35,028 bases of DNA from an uncultured Dorea sp. (GTDB lineage: Bacteria; Bacillota; Clostridia; Lachnospirales; Lachnospiraceae), in contig CAJTVY010000038.1 of assembly GCA_910579925.1 (NCBI GenBank), positions 1 through 35,028 on the forward strand, given 5' to 3'. The position numbers were made by a program, and so were the translations under genes. A model generated the notes under the pieces. The model had not been told where the DNA came from. It made no database searches and saw only the letters and a program-made list of their open reading frames with translations. Positions 16,220 to 24,175 of this stretch are shown here, piece by piece. Within the stretch, counting starts at the first letter, position 1. Every line of letters begins with the position of its first letter.

Positions 16220-16262
16220 AAAAAAAATCGCAGAGTAGGTTACTCTGCGATTTTTCTTTTTT
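16220..16262. terminator. Two-way terminator on IR-L2, also end of locus 1
   Basis: The palindrome has eight A on the left and TTTTT-C-TTTTTT on the right, so it is an intrinsic terminator in both directions. Rightward it is the only terminator after the last gene of locus 1 (83 bases upstream); leftward it stops the OFF-state promoter of locus 2. Bases 16146-16219 otherwise hold no gene. Confidence 0.75.
16228..16250 (+). repeat. Left inverted repeat (IR-L2)
   Basis: Arms CGCAGAGTA (16229-16237) and TACTCTGCG (16241-16249) are identical to IR-L1, but the spacer is GGT instead of AGA. The partner IR-R2 has the complementary spacer ACC. Confidence 0.9.
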
Positions 16263-16273
16263 ATAGCATATCT

Positions 16274-16302
16274 ATTATAACCATCTGAAATTAAGAAATC
16301 AA
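16274..16302 (-). promoter_or_regulatory. Promoter inside the locus 2 invertible segment, facing left (OFF)
   Basis: Minus strand: -35 TTGATT (16302-16297), 17-base spacer, -10 TATAAT (16279-16274). One base in the spacer differs from the locus 1 promoter. Predicted start near 16267, giving an RNA of about 50 nt before the IR-L2 terminator. Confidence 0.85.
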
Positions 16303-16425
16303 TACCTAATTTATTTTTGCTAAAGATTTACACAAAATCCAAAAGAATTCTATTGAAATTATCACATTTTTTAGTTTTTGGATCGAAATATATATATTTT
16401 TTGTTAAAAATTCAGATAAAAAATT

Positions 16426-16448
16426 TCGCAGAGTTACCTACTCTACGA
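16426..16448 (-). repeat. Right inverted repeat (IR-R2)
   Basis: Arms CGCAGAGTT (16427-16435) and TACTCTACG (16439-16447) with spacer ACC (16436-16438). Its reverse complement matches IR-L2 except at two arm positions. Relative to IR-R1 the only differences are three substitutions at the centre. Confidence 0.9.
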
Positions 16449-16926
16449 AAGAGGGGATTGCTATCTGGTACTTATTAGCCTGCCAGGAGCAGGAAGAAGA
16501 AAATGTTTTACTCTTGTGCAAAGAACGATTGTCTCAAAGAGCGCTTCTGGATGCATTCATATTAACTTATGACAGGATGTGCAGATATAAGGGCGCATGG
16601 CATCTGGAGCAGAAACTGTTATTCCCGGCAGCCGTTTTTCTGGAAAGTGAGAATGCACAGACGTTGTCCAGAGAACTGATGGAATGCGTTGAACTTGCGA
16701 AGGGGAGGAATTGTCTGATTCCGCTGAACCTTGAGGAAGAGGTTTTTCTGAAATCCCTATGCGGGGATGAGCGCCATCTGAGAATATCCAGGGGAATTAT
16801 CCGAAAAGGTATTACAAAGATAACGGAAGGCCCTCTGATGGGACTGGAAAACAGAATCTGTAAGATTGACCGGCATAAACGGCTGGCGAAAATTGCGACA
16901 ACTATGCGGCAGAATAACCATTATAT
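16439..16926 (+). repeat. 488-bp perfect direct repeat, copy 2
   Basis: Identical by eye to 594-1081. With the partly conserved invertible segment upstream, the related blocks span about 700 bp and flank all of locus 1 in direct orientation, 15,845 bases apart. Confidence 0.9.
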
Positions 16927-16963
16927 ACTTGCAGGTCTTGAGATTACAGAGAAGGTTTTGTGA
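16463..16963 (+). CDS. loaP: LoaP-family processive antiterminator, copy 2
   Basis: Same length (166 residues) and sequence as copy 1 except two substitutions in the last dozen residues (ILAGLEITEKVL here). It has the NusG N-terminal domain and KOW motif described for copy 1. The expected start is again ATC (16463-16465), eight bases after GAGG; upstream in this frame there is no ATG or GTG at all, and the first TTG (16514) would delete the beginning of the NusG fold. It heads locus 2, consistent with LoaP proteins being encoded with the long operon they control. Confidence 0.85.
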   Translation: MWYLLACQEQEEENVLLLCKERLSQRALLDAFILTYDRMCRYKGAWHLEQKLLFPAAVFLESENAQTLSRELMECVELAKGRNCLIPLNLEEEVFLKSLCGDERHLRISRGIIRKGITKITEGPLMGLENRICKIDRHKRLAKIATTMRQNNHYILAGLEITEKVL

Positions 16964-17019
16964 AAAGTCAGGATATAGGTTACGGCAATATGCAAAATCA
17001 GATCAGGAGAGAATGAGAG

Positions 17020-20000
17020 ATGTCCAAGAAGATTAAAAAGATAGCCGGGATTGCTGCCGTGGCGACGGGTGTTGCTTTCGCCGGCTTTTCTCTGTTGGCA
17101 AAATGTAAAAAGGGAGACGCCGTCTATAATGACGAGCCGGAAGAGCAGAATCCTTTCGAGGGCAAAAAAGTTGTTTTTATTGAGGACGAGAATGACAGAA
17201 TGAATGCGGATGGGTTTAAGGGACATCTCGAAGTTGTCGGGGAGAGCGAATATAAGCCGTCCGTCTATTCTAAATACGTGAAAAGAGGACTGGATATTGT
17301 TCTGTCCTTCGGTGGTCTGGTTGTGCTGTCGCCTGTCATGGGAGTGATTGCTCTGGCAATTAAAATCGAAGATCCCGGTCCGGTGTATTTTATTCAGAAA
17401 AGGGTCGGGCAAAATAAGAAGTTTTTCCGTTTACATAAATTCAGATCCATGAAGATGTCCACGCCCCATGGTGTTCCTACTCACATGATGGAAAATCCGG
17501 ACAAGTACATTACAAAGGTCGGGAAATTCTTAAGGGCACATTCCTTAGATGAACTTCCGCAGATATGGGATATTTTCGTGGGAAATATGAGTGTCATAGG
17601 GCCTCGGCCCGCTCTTTGGAATCAAGAGTTGCTTATTTCCGAAAGAGATAAATATGGAGCAAATGATATTAGGCCTGGCCTGACTGGGTGGGCGCAGATT
17701 AATGGGCGTGATGAGCTGGAAATCCCTGTTAAGGCAAAACTTGACGGAGAATATGTAGAGAAAGAAGGGCTTGCATTTGATATAAAGGTTTTCCTAAATT
17801 CTGTCCATGTCTTTGGCCATGATGATTCTGTAGTTGAAGGCGGTACTGGAAAGAAAAAGGCCGTCCGTCATTATACGGATGGAAAAAGTACCGAGGAACT
17901 GATTGGTCACATTGGATTTGGTGAACCGGTTCAGATTGATGTGGAAACAGAGAAAAGAATCCTGATTATCGGGGCTGGTTCCTATATCGGGGAGACTTTC
18001 AGAGCATACGCCGAAAAGCATTATCCCAATCTGACTGTTTACGCTGTCGGTACTCTTAATGGCGAGTGGAAAGAGACGGACTTTTCGCTTTATGATATGG
18101 TCTTTCATGTTGCCGGTATTGCTCATGCGGACGTTGGTAACGTAGATGTGTCCACAAAAGAAAAGTACTATTCCGTGAATACAGATCTTGCAATGGAGGT
18201 CGCAGAGAAGGCAAAGGCAGCGGGTGTGAAAGAATTTATCTTCATGAGCAGTATGATCGTTTATGGCGATTCCGCCCCATATGGTAAACAGAAGATTGTG
18301 GACGAACATACAGTTCCTGCTCCTGCTAGTTTCTATGGAGACAGCAAGTTACAGGCAGATGTAGGTCTGAGAGATCTGGCAGATTGTAGGTTCAAAGTAA
18401 TTGTTCTGCGGCCGCCAATGATTTACGGAAAAGATAGCAAAGGAAATTATTCTGTTCTTGCGAAGTTTGCAAAGAAACTGCCTGTGTTTCCTGATGTAGA
18501 TAATCAGCGGTCAATGCTCTACGTTGAAAACCTATGCGAATTCTTATGCCAGATTATGTCTGTTAAAGAATTTCAAAGAGAATCTGTAGTTCTGATTCCA
18601 CAGAATGCCGAATGGACGAAGACAAGTCAGATGGTAAAGGAGATTGCCGGAGTAAGTGGAAAGAAAGGCCGACAATCGGTGATTATAAAGCCCGTTATCT
18701 TACTTGGCAAAAAGATGCCCGGGCAGATCGGTCGGCTTGTGAATAAGGCATTCGGGAATAACTGCTACAGGCATGAGATTTCGGTTTATGAAGGACTTGA
18801 TTATCAGAAGGTATGCCTAAAGGAGTCTATACGAAGAACAGAAGGAGCATTCATGGAGATAGAGGCCGCGGAGATGAAAATACAAAAATCCATGCTTATG
18901 CTGGCGTCTGTAGCATCCATGATTGACCAGTTCAATATGAATAATATTGGTATCCTTCTCAATCTTGGATACAAGGTTGACATAGCCTGCAATTTTGAGG
19001 CTGGAAACACATGTTCAGACGAGAGAATCGCTGATCTGAAGAAAAGGCTTACAGAACTTGGAACCGACTATTATCAGATTGATTTCGTAAGAAATGTTGG
19101 GAATCTTCCTCAGTTCTTTAAAGCATTAGAACAGGTTAAGGATCTTGTCAGAAAAAACGGTTACAAATTTATTCACTGTCACTCTCCAATCGGTGGAGTC
19201 GTAGGAAGAATTGTAGGGCATGAGTGCAAAGTTAAGGTTATCTACACAGCTCATGGATTCCATTTCTATGATGGGGCGCCGAAAAAAAACTGGGTGATTT
19301 ACTATCCGATAGAGAAGTTTTTCTCTAAATGGACAGATATGCTGATCACGATAAATAAGGAAGACTTTCAAAGAGCCAGAAAAGAATTTTATGCAGGGAA
19401 AACAGTATATGTACCAGGCGTTGGTGTGGATTTAGAAAAGTTTGGCAATCACAAAGAAATTCAAGGAGGAAATCGAATTAGGGAAGAACTGGGAATTCCC
19501 GAAGAGGCGCTGTTTCTCTTTGCTGCCGGAGAACTGAATGAAAACAAAAATCATAAGGCGGTCATAAGAGCATTGAGAGAGATAGAAAGTAAGTTCTTTT
19601 TTGCAATCGCTGGACAGGGCGAAATGAGAGACCGGCTGCAAAAAGTTATTGATGAATGCGGGCTGAGTAAGAAAGTAAAACTTCTGGGATATAGATCGGA
19701 TATTGCAGATATCTACGAGGCGGCAGATATTTATGTCCTGCCTTCTCACAGAGAAGGCCTCAATGTCAGTCTCATGGAAGCCATGGCAAGCGGACTTCCC
19801 TGTGCCTGCGGGAAAATAAGAGGGAACGTTGACCTTATCAATGAGAACGGCGGAGCGCTTTTTGAGCCGGACAACATAGAGGATATAAAAGAAAAGCTGG
19901 AAAAACTGATAGGAAAGAGCACAGAAAAAAGGAAGAGGATGGGGCGGTATAACCTTGAGAAAATACAAAAGTTTGACAGAGTTACGGTTGAAAAAGCTAT

Positions 20001-20628
20001 GGAAAGGGTTTATGGGGAAACCCTACAAAATCTGGGGGGGGGGGGTACGGTACTGATTGGCACAGAACATCTCGTAAAGATGTTTAAGAGAAATGAAATC
20101 AGAGAAAATCTTGGATGCAGAATAGATGAGGCAATGCTTATTTCTGTAGGCGAACTTAGTGTAAGAAAGAACCACAGAGTGGTTATTGAAGCGTTGAAAG
20201 AACTGGCCGATTATGATTTCCGGTACTATATCATTGGCCAGGGAGAGCTAAAAGAAGAACTGGAAAAGCTGGCTGACGAGTATGGATTAAAAGATAAGGT
20301 TTATCTCCTTGGTTTCAGGACAGATGTGAACGAACTCTTAGAAGCAGCGGATTTGTTTGTATTCCCGAGCCTGCAGGAAGGACTGCCGGTTGCATTAATG
20401 GAAGCGATTGCGAATGGAAAGACTTGTATATGCAGCAGAATCAGAGGAAATACAGATCTGATCAAGGATGAAGAATATTTATTTGAACCAGGGGATATAG
20501 AAAGGCTAAGAAAGATGCTTGAGAGGCAGATGACAACGGAGAATAGTGGAGACACAAATAGAAAGATGATGAACTTTAGCACAGAACGAGTAAAAGAAGC
20601 AATGACCGTCATATATAAAGCAGTGTAA
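17020..20628 (+). CDS. Four-part fusion: sugar-phosphate transferase + SDR + GT4 + extra GT-B half, with a G12 tract
   Basis: A 1202-residue ORF. Residues 9-26 are hydrophobic, then an acidic linker; about 85-285 form an initiating sugar transferase (YFIQKRVGQNKKFFRLHKF, SLDELPQ, VIGPRPA). From 313 an NAD-binding SDR starts with ILIIGAGSYIG, with YGDSK as the Y-x3-K site, probably a keto-reductase or epimerase making the donor sugar. A GT4 enzyme starts at about 619 (MKIQKSMLMLAS) and holds EGLNVSLME. After Leu1005 twelve G (20034-20045) encode Gly1006-1009, then a second donor-binding half with EGLPVALME but no acceptor half. Loss of one G stops it at about residue 1011, gain of one at about 1022, just after the complete GT4. 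GAAGGAG at 18841, five bases before ATG 18853, may allow internal initiation of the GT4. AGGAGA precedes the main start. Confidence 0.82.
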   Translation: MSKKIKKIAGIAAVATGVAFAGFSLLAKCKKGDAVYNDEPEEQNPFEGKKVVFIEDENDRMNADGFKGHLEVVGESEYKPSVYSKYVKRGLDIVLSFGGLVVLSPVMGVIALAIKIEDPGPVYFIQKRVGQNKKFFRLHKFRSMKMSTPHGVPTHMMENPDKYITKVGKFLRAHSLDELPQIWDIFVGNMSVIGPRPALWNQELLISERDKYGANDIRPGLTGWAQINGRDELEIPVKAKLDGEYVEKEGLAFDIKVFLNSVHVFGHDDSVVEGGTGKKKAVRHYTDGKSTEELIGHIGFGEPVQIDVETEKRILIIGAGSYIGETFRAYAEKHYPNLTVYAVGTLNGEWKETDFSLYDMVFHVAGIAHADVGNVDVSTKEKYYSVNTDLAMEVAEKAKAAGVKEFIFMSSMIVYGDSAPYGKQKIVDEHTVPAPASFYGDSKLQADVGLRDLADCRFKVIVLRPPMIYGKDSKGNYSVLAKFAKKLPVFPDVDNQRSMLYVENLCEFLCQIMSVKEFQRESVVLIPQNAEWTKTSQMVKEIAGVSGKKGRQSVIIKPVILLGKKMPGQIGRLVNKAFGNNCYRHEISVYEGLDYQKVCLKESIRRTEGAFMEIEAAEMKIQKSMLMLASVASMIDQFNMNNIGILLNLGYKVDIACNFEAGNTCSDERIADLKKRLTELGTDYYQIDFVRNVGNLPQFFKALEQVKDLVRKNGYKFIHCHSPIGGVVGRIVGHECKVKVIYTAHGFHFYDGAPKKNWVIYYPIEKFFSKWTDMLITINKEDFQRARKEFYAGKTVYVPGVGVDLEKFGNHKEIQGGNRIREELGIPEEALFLFAAGELNENKNHKAVIRALREIESKFFFAIAGQGEMRDRLQKVIDECGLSKKVKLLGYRSDIADIYEAADIYVLPSHREGLNVSLMEAMASGLPCACGKIRGNVDLINENGGALFEPDNIEDIKEKLEKLIGKSTEKRKRMGRYNLEKIQKFDRVTVEKAMERVYGETLQNLGGGGTVLIGTEHLVKMFKRNEIRENLGCRIDEAMLISVGELSVRKNHRVVIEALKELADYDFRYYIIGQGELKEELEKLADEYGLKDKVYLLGFRTDVNELLEAADLFVFPSLQEGLPVALMEAIANGKTCICSRIRGNTDLIKDEEYLFEPGDIERLRKMLERQMTTENSGDTNRKMMNFSTERVKEAMTVIYKAV

Positions 20629-20702
20629 TAATAGAAAGAAAAATGCAGGCAGAATAAAGTACAGTCGTATAAGAATTATTAAAATTGATGGAGCGGCGGA
20701 TT

Positions 20703-21674
20703 ATGTGTAGATTTAGTGTAATTATCCCTGTGTACAATACAGAAAAGTATATTGACGAATGTTTGCAGAGCGTACAAAAACAAACATTTCAAAATTTTGA
20801 AATCATTCTGGTAGACGATGGTTCCAAAGATAATAGTGGAGTTATATGTAATAAATATTCAGAAAACGACAAGCGAATTCATGTATTACATAAAAATAAT
20901 GGTGGTCTGTCTTCTGCGAGAAATTTTGGTCTGGACAGGGCTGCAGGAGAGTATGTTTTATTCCTGGACAGCGACGATTATTGGTGCGATAAAGAAATGC
21001 TTACAACAATTGATCAATATATAAACTGTTATGAGGCAGATGTATTTATCTTTGGATTTAAAAAGTTTTATCAGAATGACGGAATCTACAAGGAAATTAA
21101 AATTCATGATTGTAATGAAGCCGCTTTATCTAGGACAGAGGCAATCAGGCTTCTGATGGAAGAAAATCTATTTGTTGCCTGTGCCTGGGATAAAGTAATC
21201 AGACGAAGTTTTATTGATGATAATCAGTTGTGCTTTGTGGAAAAACAACTGAGTGAAGATATCGAGTGGTGTGCGCGTATTTTGTCAACAGAGCCTCGGA
21301 TAAAAGTTATACCTAACTATTTTTATGTCTATCGGCAGCAGAACAGCGCATCAATAACAGCAAATGTAGGCAGAAAGAATCTGGAAGATATATTAGAAGT
21401 CATAAAGAAGTATGTTCAGTTTAAGGACGACTGTTTGCCATTAATGCATTTTATTTCGAATCAATATGTAATATGGATGGTAACCTCAAATTATGTCAGA
21501 AAAGGCGAAATAGAGGATTTACTTCACGCAGCGCAAAATTATTGGGGGTTGCTTGACTATAACTGGTATCCATATGTCAGAAAAGTTTCTGATTTAAAAT
21601 TATTAGGTTTTGGTGCGGTTCGTTACTTGTTAGGCTTGTATAGGCGATTTAAATTACGGAAAGTTGTCAGGTAA
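20703..21674 (+). CDS. GT2 family glycosyltransferase (GT-A fold)
   Basis: About 323 residues. It starts with CRFSVIIPVYNTEKYIDECLQSV and continues with EIILVDDGSKDNSG, NNGGLSSARNFGLDRA and VLFLDSDDYW, the nucleotide-binding and metal-binding DxD regions of inverting GT2 enzymes. ATG 20703 has GGAG 9 bases upstream; ATG 20688 and TTG 20685 in frame are alternatives. It likely adds one residue to the lipid-linked repeat unit of locus 2. Specific sugar unknown. Confidence 0.88.
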   Translation: MCRFSVIIPVYNTEKYIDECLQSVQKQTFQNFEIILVDDGSKDNSGVICNKYSENDKRIHVLHKNNGGLSSARNFGLDRAAGEYVLFLDSDDYWCDKEMLTTIDQYINCYEADVFIFGFKKFYQNDGIYKEIKIHDCNEAALSRTEAIRLLMEENLFVACAWDKVIRRSFIDDNQLCFVEKQLSEDIEWCARILSTEPRIKVIPNYFYVYRQQNSASITANVGRKNLEDILEVIKKYVQFKDDCLPLMHFISNQYVIWMVTSNYVRKGEIEDLLHAAQNYWGLLDYNWYPYVRKVSDLKLLGFGAVRYLLGLYRRFKLRKVVR

Positions 21675-21682
21675 GTTAAATA

Positions 21683-22999
21683 ATGAAAATCTTGATTATT
21701 TCGATGGAAGTATGGAGAAATGATAATAATGGAGGAAATGTACTGACCAATATCTTTGACGGATTCGAGGCTGAGTATGCGCAAATTTATTGTTCGGCCG
21801 GGACACCAGATAATGACATATGTAAGAATTATTTCCAGATGACGGACGGCATGGCAATTCAGAATATATTGCATAGAAAGCAAATAGGAAGGAAGATCAG
21901 TTTAACAGACTCAGGAGAGGCAGACGGCAATTCGAATAAAGAAGATTCGGTGATCCGCAAGGTAAAAAAACTGGGAAGCTTTGAAATTTTCAGAGTAGCA
22001 AGAGAAGTGGTATGGGGATTATCAGACTATCAGAATGATTCTGTTAAAGCGTTTGTAAATGCATTTGATCCAGATATTATATTTGCTCCATGTTATGGTG
22101 TGACCTATATGTTATCACTTACCAGATATGTGGCCGGAATGATTAATAAACCGGTTATCTCATATATATCTGATGATTTTTACACATTAAGACAATTTTC
22201 TCTTTCACCGGTTTTTTGGGGAAATCGATTTGTTATCAGGCATTTTGTCAGAAAAACATGGAATTATTATAGTCTGATTTACACGATGACTTCTGCTCAG
22301 AGACAGGCAATGAGTAAATTAGGAAGGCCTATTAAAATTTTAAAGAAAAGTGGTAATTTTGCTCAGTTAAGACCGGACTATGTGGTGGACTTTCCGATAA
22401 AGATCGTTTATGGCGGCAGCGTTTATGCTGACAGATGGAAAACTCTTTGCTACTTAGCGGAGGCAATTAAAAAGATGAACAGCAAGGGCGGGAAGTTTGC
22501 TCTGGATATCTATACTGCTAACAAAATTCCGGAAAAAGCTATGAAGATTTTAAATAATGGATATGATTCAAAAGTACATAAGCCGGTAGCGTTTGATGAA
22601 CTGATGAACATATATAAACATAGTGATATAGCTTTACATGTTGAATCATTTGATCTGAAAAACAGATTAAATGTCAGAATGTCTTTTTCTACAAAAATAA
22701 TAGATTGTATGGATAGCGGATGTGCTGTAATGGCAATTTGTGATAAAAAGCAAGGGGGTTATACATACTTGAAAGAAAATGACATAGCTCTCTGTGCAGA
22801 TTCAAGGAAAGGTATACTGGAGTTGCTTTCGCAGATTGCTGGTCAACCTGGTATATTGAAAGATTATCAAAGAAAAGCGATTATGTTTGGAAGAAAAAAC
22901 CACCTTCATGAAAACATATTAAAATCTATAAAAACCGATTTTTGTCTGATAGCAGGAAGGAATAAAACGAAAGGTGGATATGGGATAACTGAGATATGA
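21683..22999 (+). CDS. Glycosyltransferase, GT-B type
   Basis: A 438-residue cytoplasmic protein. Seen: MKILIISMEVWRNDNNGGN at the start with a Gly-rich turn, IKIVYGGSVYADRWKTL beginning the second domain, and a donor-side stretch SFSTKIIDCMDSGCAVMAI. The pattern is that of capsule glycosyltransferases related to GT4, but the canonical E-x7-E is not obvious, so the call rests on fold pattern and context. It ends in an ATGA overlap with the polymerase gene. Confidence 0.72.
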   Translation: MKILIISMEVWRNDNNGGNVLTNIFDGFEAEYAQIYCSAGTPDNDICKNYFQMTDGMAIQNILHRKQIGRKISLTDSGEADGNSNKEDSVIRKVKKLGSFEIFRVAREVVWGLSDYQNDSVKAFVNAFDPDIIFAPCYGVTYMLSLTRYVAGMINKPVISYISDDFYTLRQFSLSPVFWGNRFVIRHFVRKTWNYYSLIYTMTSAQRQAMSKLGRPIKILKKSGNFAQLRPDYVVDFPIKIVYGGSVYADRWKTLCYLAEAIKKMNSKGGKFALDIYTANKIPEKAMKILNNGYDSKVHKPVAFDELMNIYKHSDIALHVESFDLKNRLNVRMSFSTKIIDCMDSGCAVMAICDKKQGGYTYLKENDIALCADSRKGILELLSQIAGQPGILKDYQRKAIMFGRKNHLHENILKSIKTDFCLIAGRNKTKGGYGITEI

Positions 23000-24114
23000 A
23001 AGAAATGCTGGTAATATGCGTCTTACTCTGTTTGATAAACTGTAGATATAATAATAAAAAATTGAATGGTGTGATTCTGGTTATTATGACGATGATTATG
23101 TCATGTAATAACAAAGCTACAGATGAAATGAATTTATATTATGGATATATGGAATTAAAAAATGGAATAGGAGTGGACATTACAAATTTTCTGTATGTAA
23201 ATGTATTGATGGGCTTGGCCAATAAACTTGGTATGAGTTTTGGCGTATTTAACTTTGCGACTTTTCTTCCCGCTTTTCTTCTGCTTGATAAAGGGTTAAG
23301 AAAAATAATAAATAACCCGTCATTAGTATATCTTCTGTTTTGTATGACATCAATTTTTTTGGATACTACACTGGCAAGACAATTTATATCAAGCGTTTTT
23401 ATTATATACGCACTTCATTATCTTCTGGGTGAAGAGAAAAATGTAAAGAAATATGTGATATTTATTGTAATCGCAATGCTGTTTCATTTTTCAACGATTG
23501 TATTTCTGGCGTACTTACTTATTGAGCTTAACATATCCAGAAGACAAATGGGAATTGCCGTAGTAGGTATGTCGACAGCATTCCTTGGGGTGACATTACT
23601 TAATCATAAGCAGATTGTCGGGATCTCGCAGATTTTGTCTCTAATAGGAAGTAATAAACTCAATTACGGAGTCAGCGGCGGCGTTCAGAATGGGTGGATG
23701 TACACAGTAGTTGTGTGGTTTCTGATGTTTGTAACTGCATTTGCCATAAAAAATTATAGTGTTAATGTGATGAAGGACGAAGATATTGTTATTGTTGACA
23801 GATTAATGCTGATGATTGGGATCTCGCTGATGTTTACTTCATTCAGTATGATGACGTTGGTCTATAGCAGACTCTTAAGGCCAGTCAGCTTTATTGTATT
23901 CATATTGATTACAAAATGGCGTGAATACAGGAAATCCTTTTTTAAAGTTAATCTTATCGTATTGCTCCTTAGTATCACATTTTTAGCTGGGTATTATTAT
24001 GTGTTTAATATAGCAATATTTGATTATAATGCTACGATACGCGCCGTGAGTGATGGAATTCCGTTCTGGGATCAAGACTACTCAAAACTGCCATGGCCAT
24101 CGTCGTATGACTGA
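22996..24114 (+). CDS. wzy: EpsG-family polysaccharide polymerase (Wzy)
   Basis: A 372-residue membrane protein with about ten hydrophobic helices. TLARQFISSVFIIYAL and AMLFHFSTIVFLAYL resemble the R-Q and F-H motifs of EpsG proteins, which polymerise repeat units outside the membrane. It is translationally coupled to the preceding glycosyltransferase and followed, after 61 bases, by the flippase gene. It is the polymerase of locus 2 and belongs to a different family from that of locus 1, so the two loci should make different polymers. Confidence 0.82.
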   Translation: MKEMLVICVLLCLINCRYNNKKLNGVILVIMTMIMSCNNKATDEMNLYYGYMELKNGIGVDITNFLYVNVLMGLANKLGMSFGVFNFATFLPAFLLLDKGLRKIINNPSLVYLLFCMTSIFLDTTLARQFISSVFIIYALHYLLGEEKNVKKYVIFIVIAMLFHFSTIVFLAYLLIELNISRRQMGIAVVGMSTAFLGVTLLNHKQIVGISQILSLIGSNKLNYGVSGGVQNGWMYTVVVWFLMFVTAFAIKNYSVNVMKDEDIVIVDRLMLMIGISLMFTSFSMMTLVYSRLLRPVSFIVFILITKWREYRKSFFKVNLIVLLLSITFLAGYYYVFNIAIFDYNATIRAVSDGIPFWDQDYSKLPWPSSYD

Positions 24115-24175
24115 AGTTTTTGCCAATGAATGATTTCAACCGTAATTTACATAGGTTACATCGGAGGAGGACAGA

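Larger units (their letters stand above)
16228..16448. promoter_or_regulatory. Invertible promoter segment of locus 2, shown in OFF orientation
   Basis: Inverted repeats at 16228-16250 and 16426-16448 bound a 175-bp segment, the same size as in locus 1. The promoter inside (16274-16302, minus strand) points left into the last gene of locus 1 and would be stopped by the left-repeat hairpin followed by eight T on the minus strand. A flip would aim it at the second loaP. The middle of the segment differs from locus 1 while the promoter half and right end are conserved. Confidence 0.8.
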
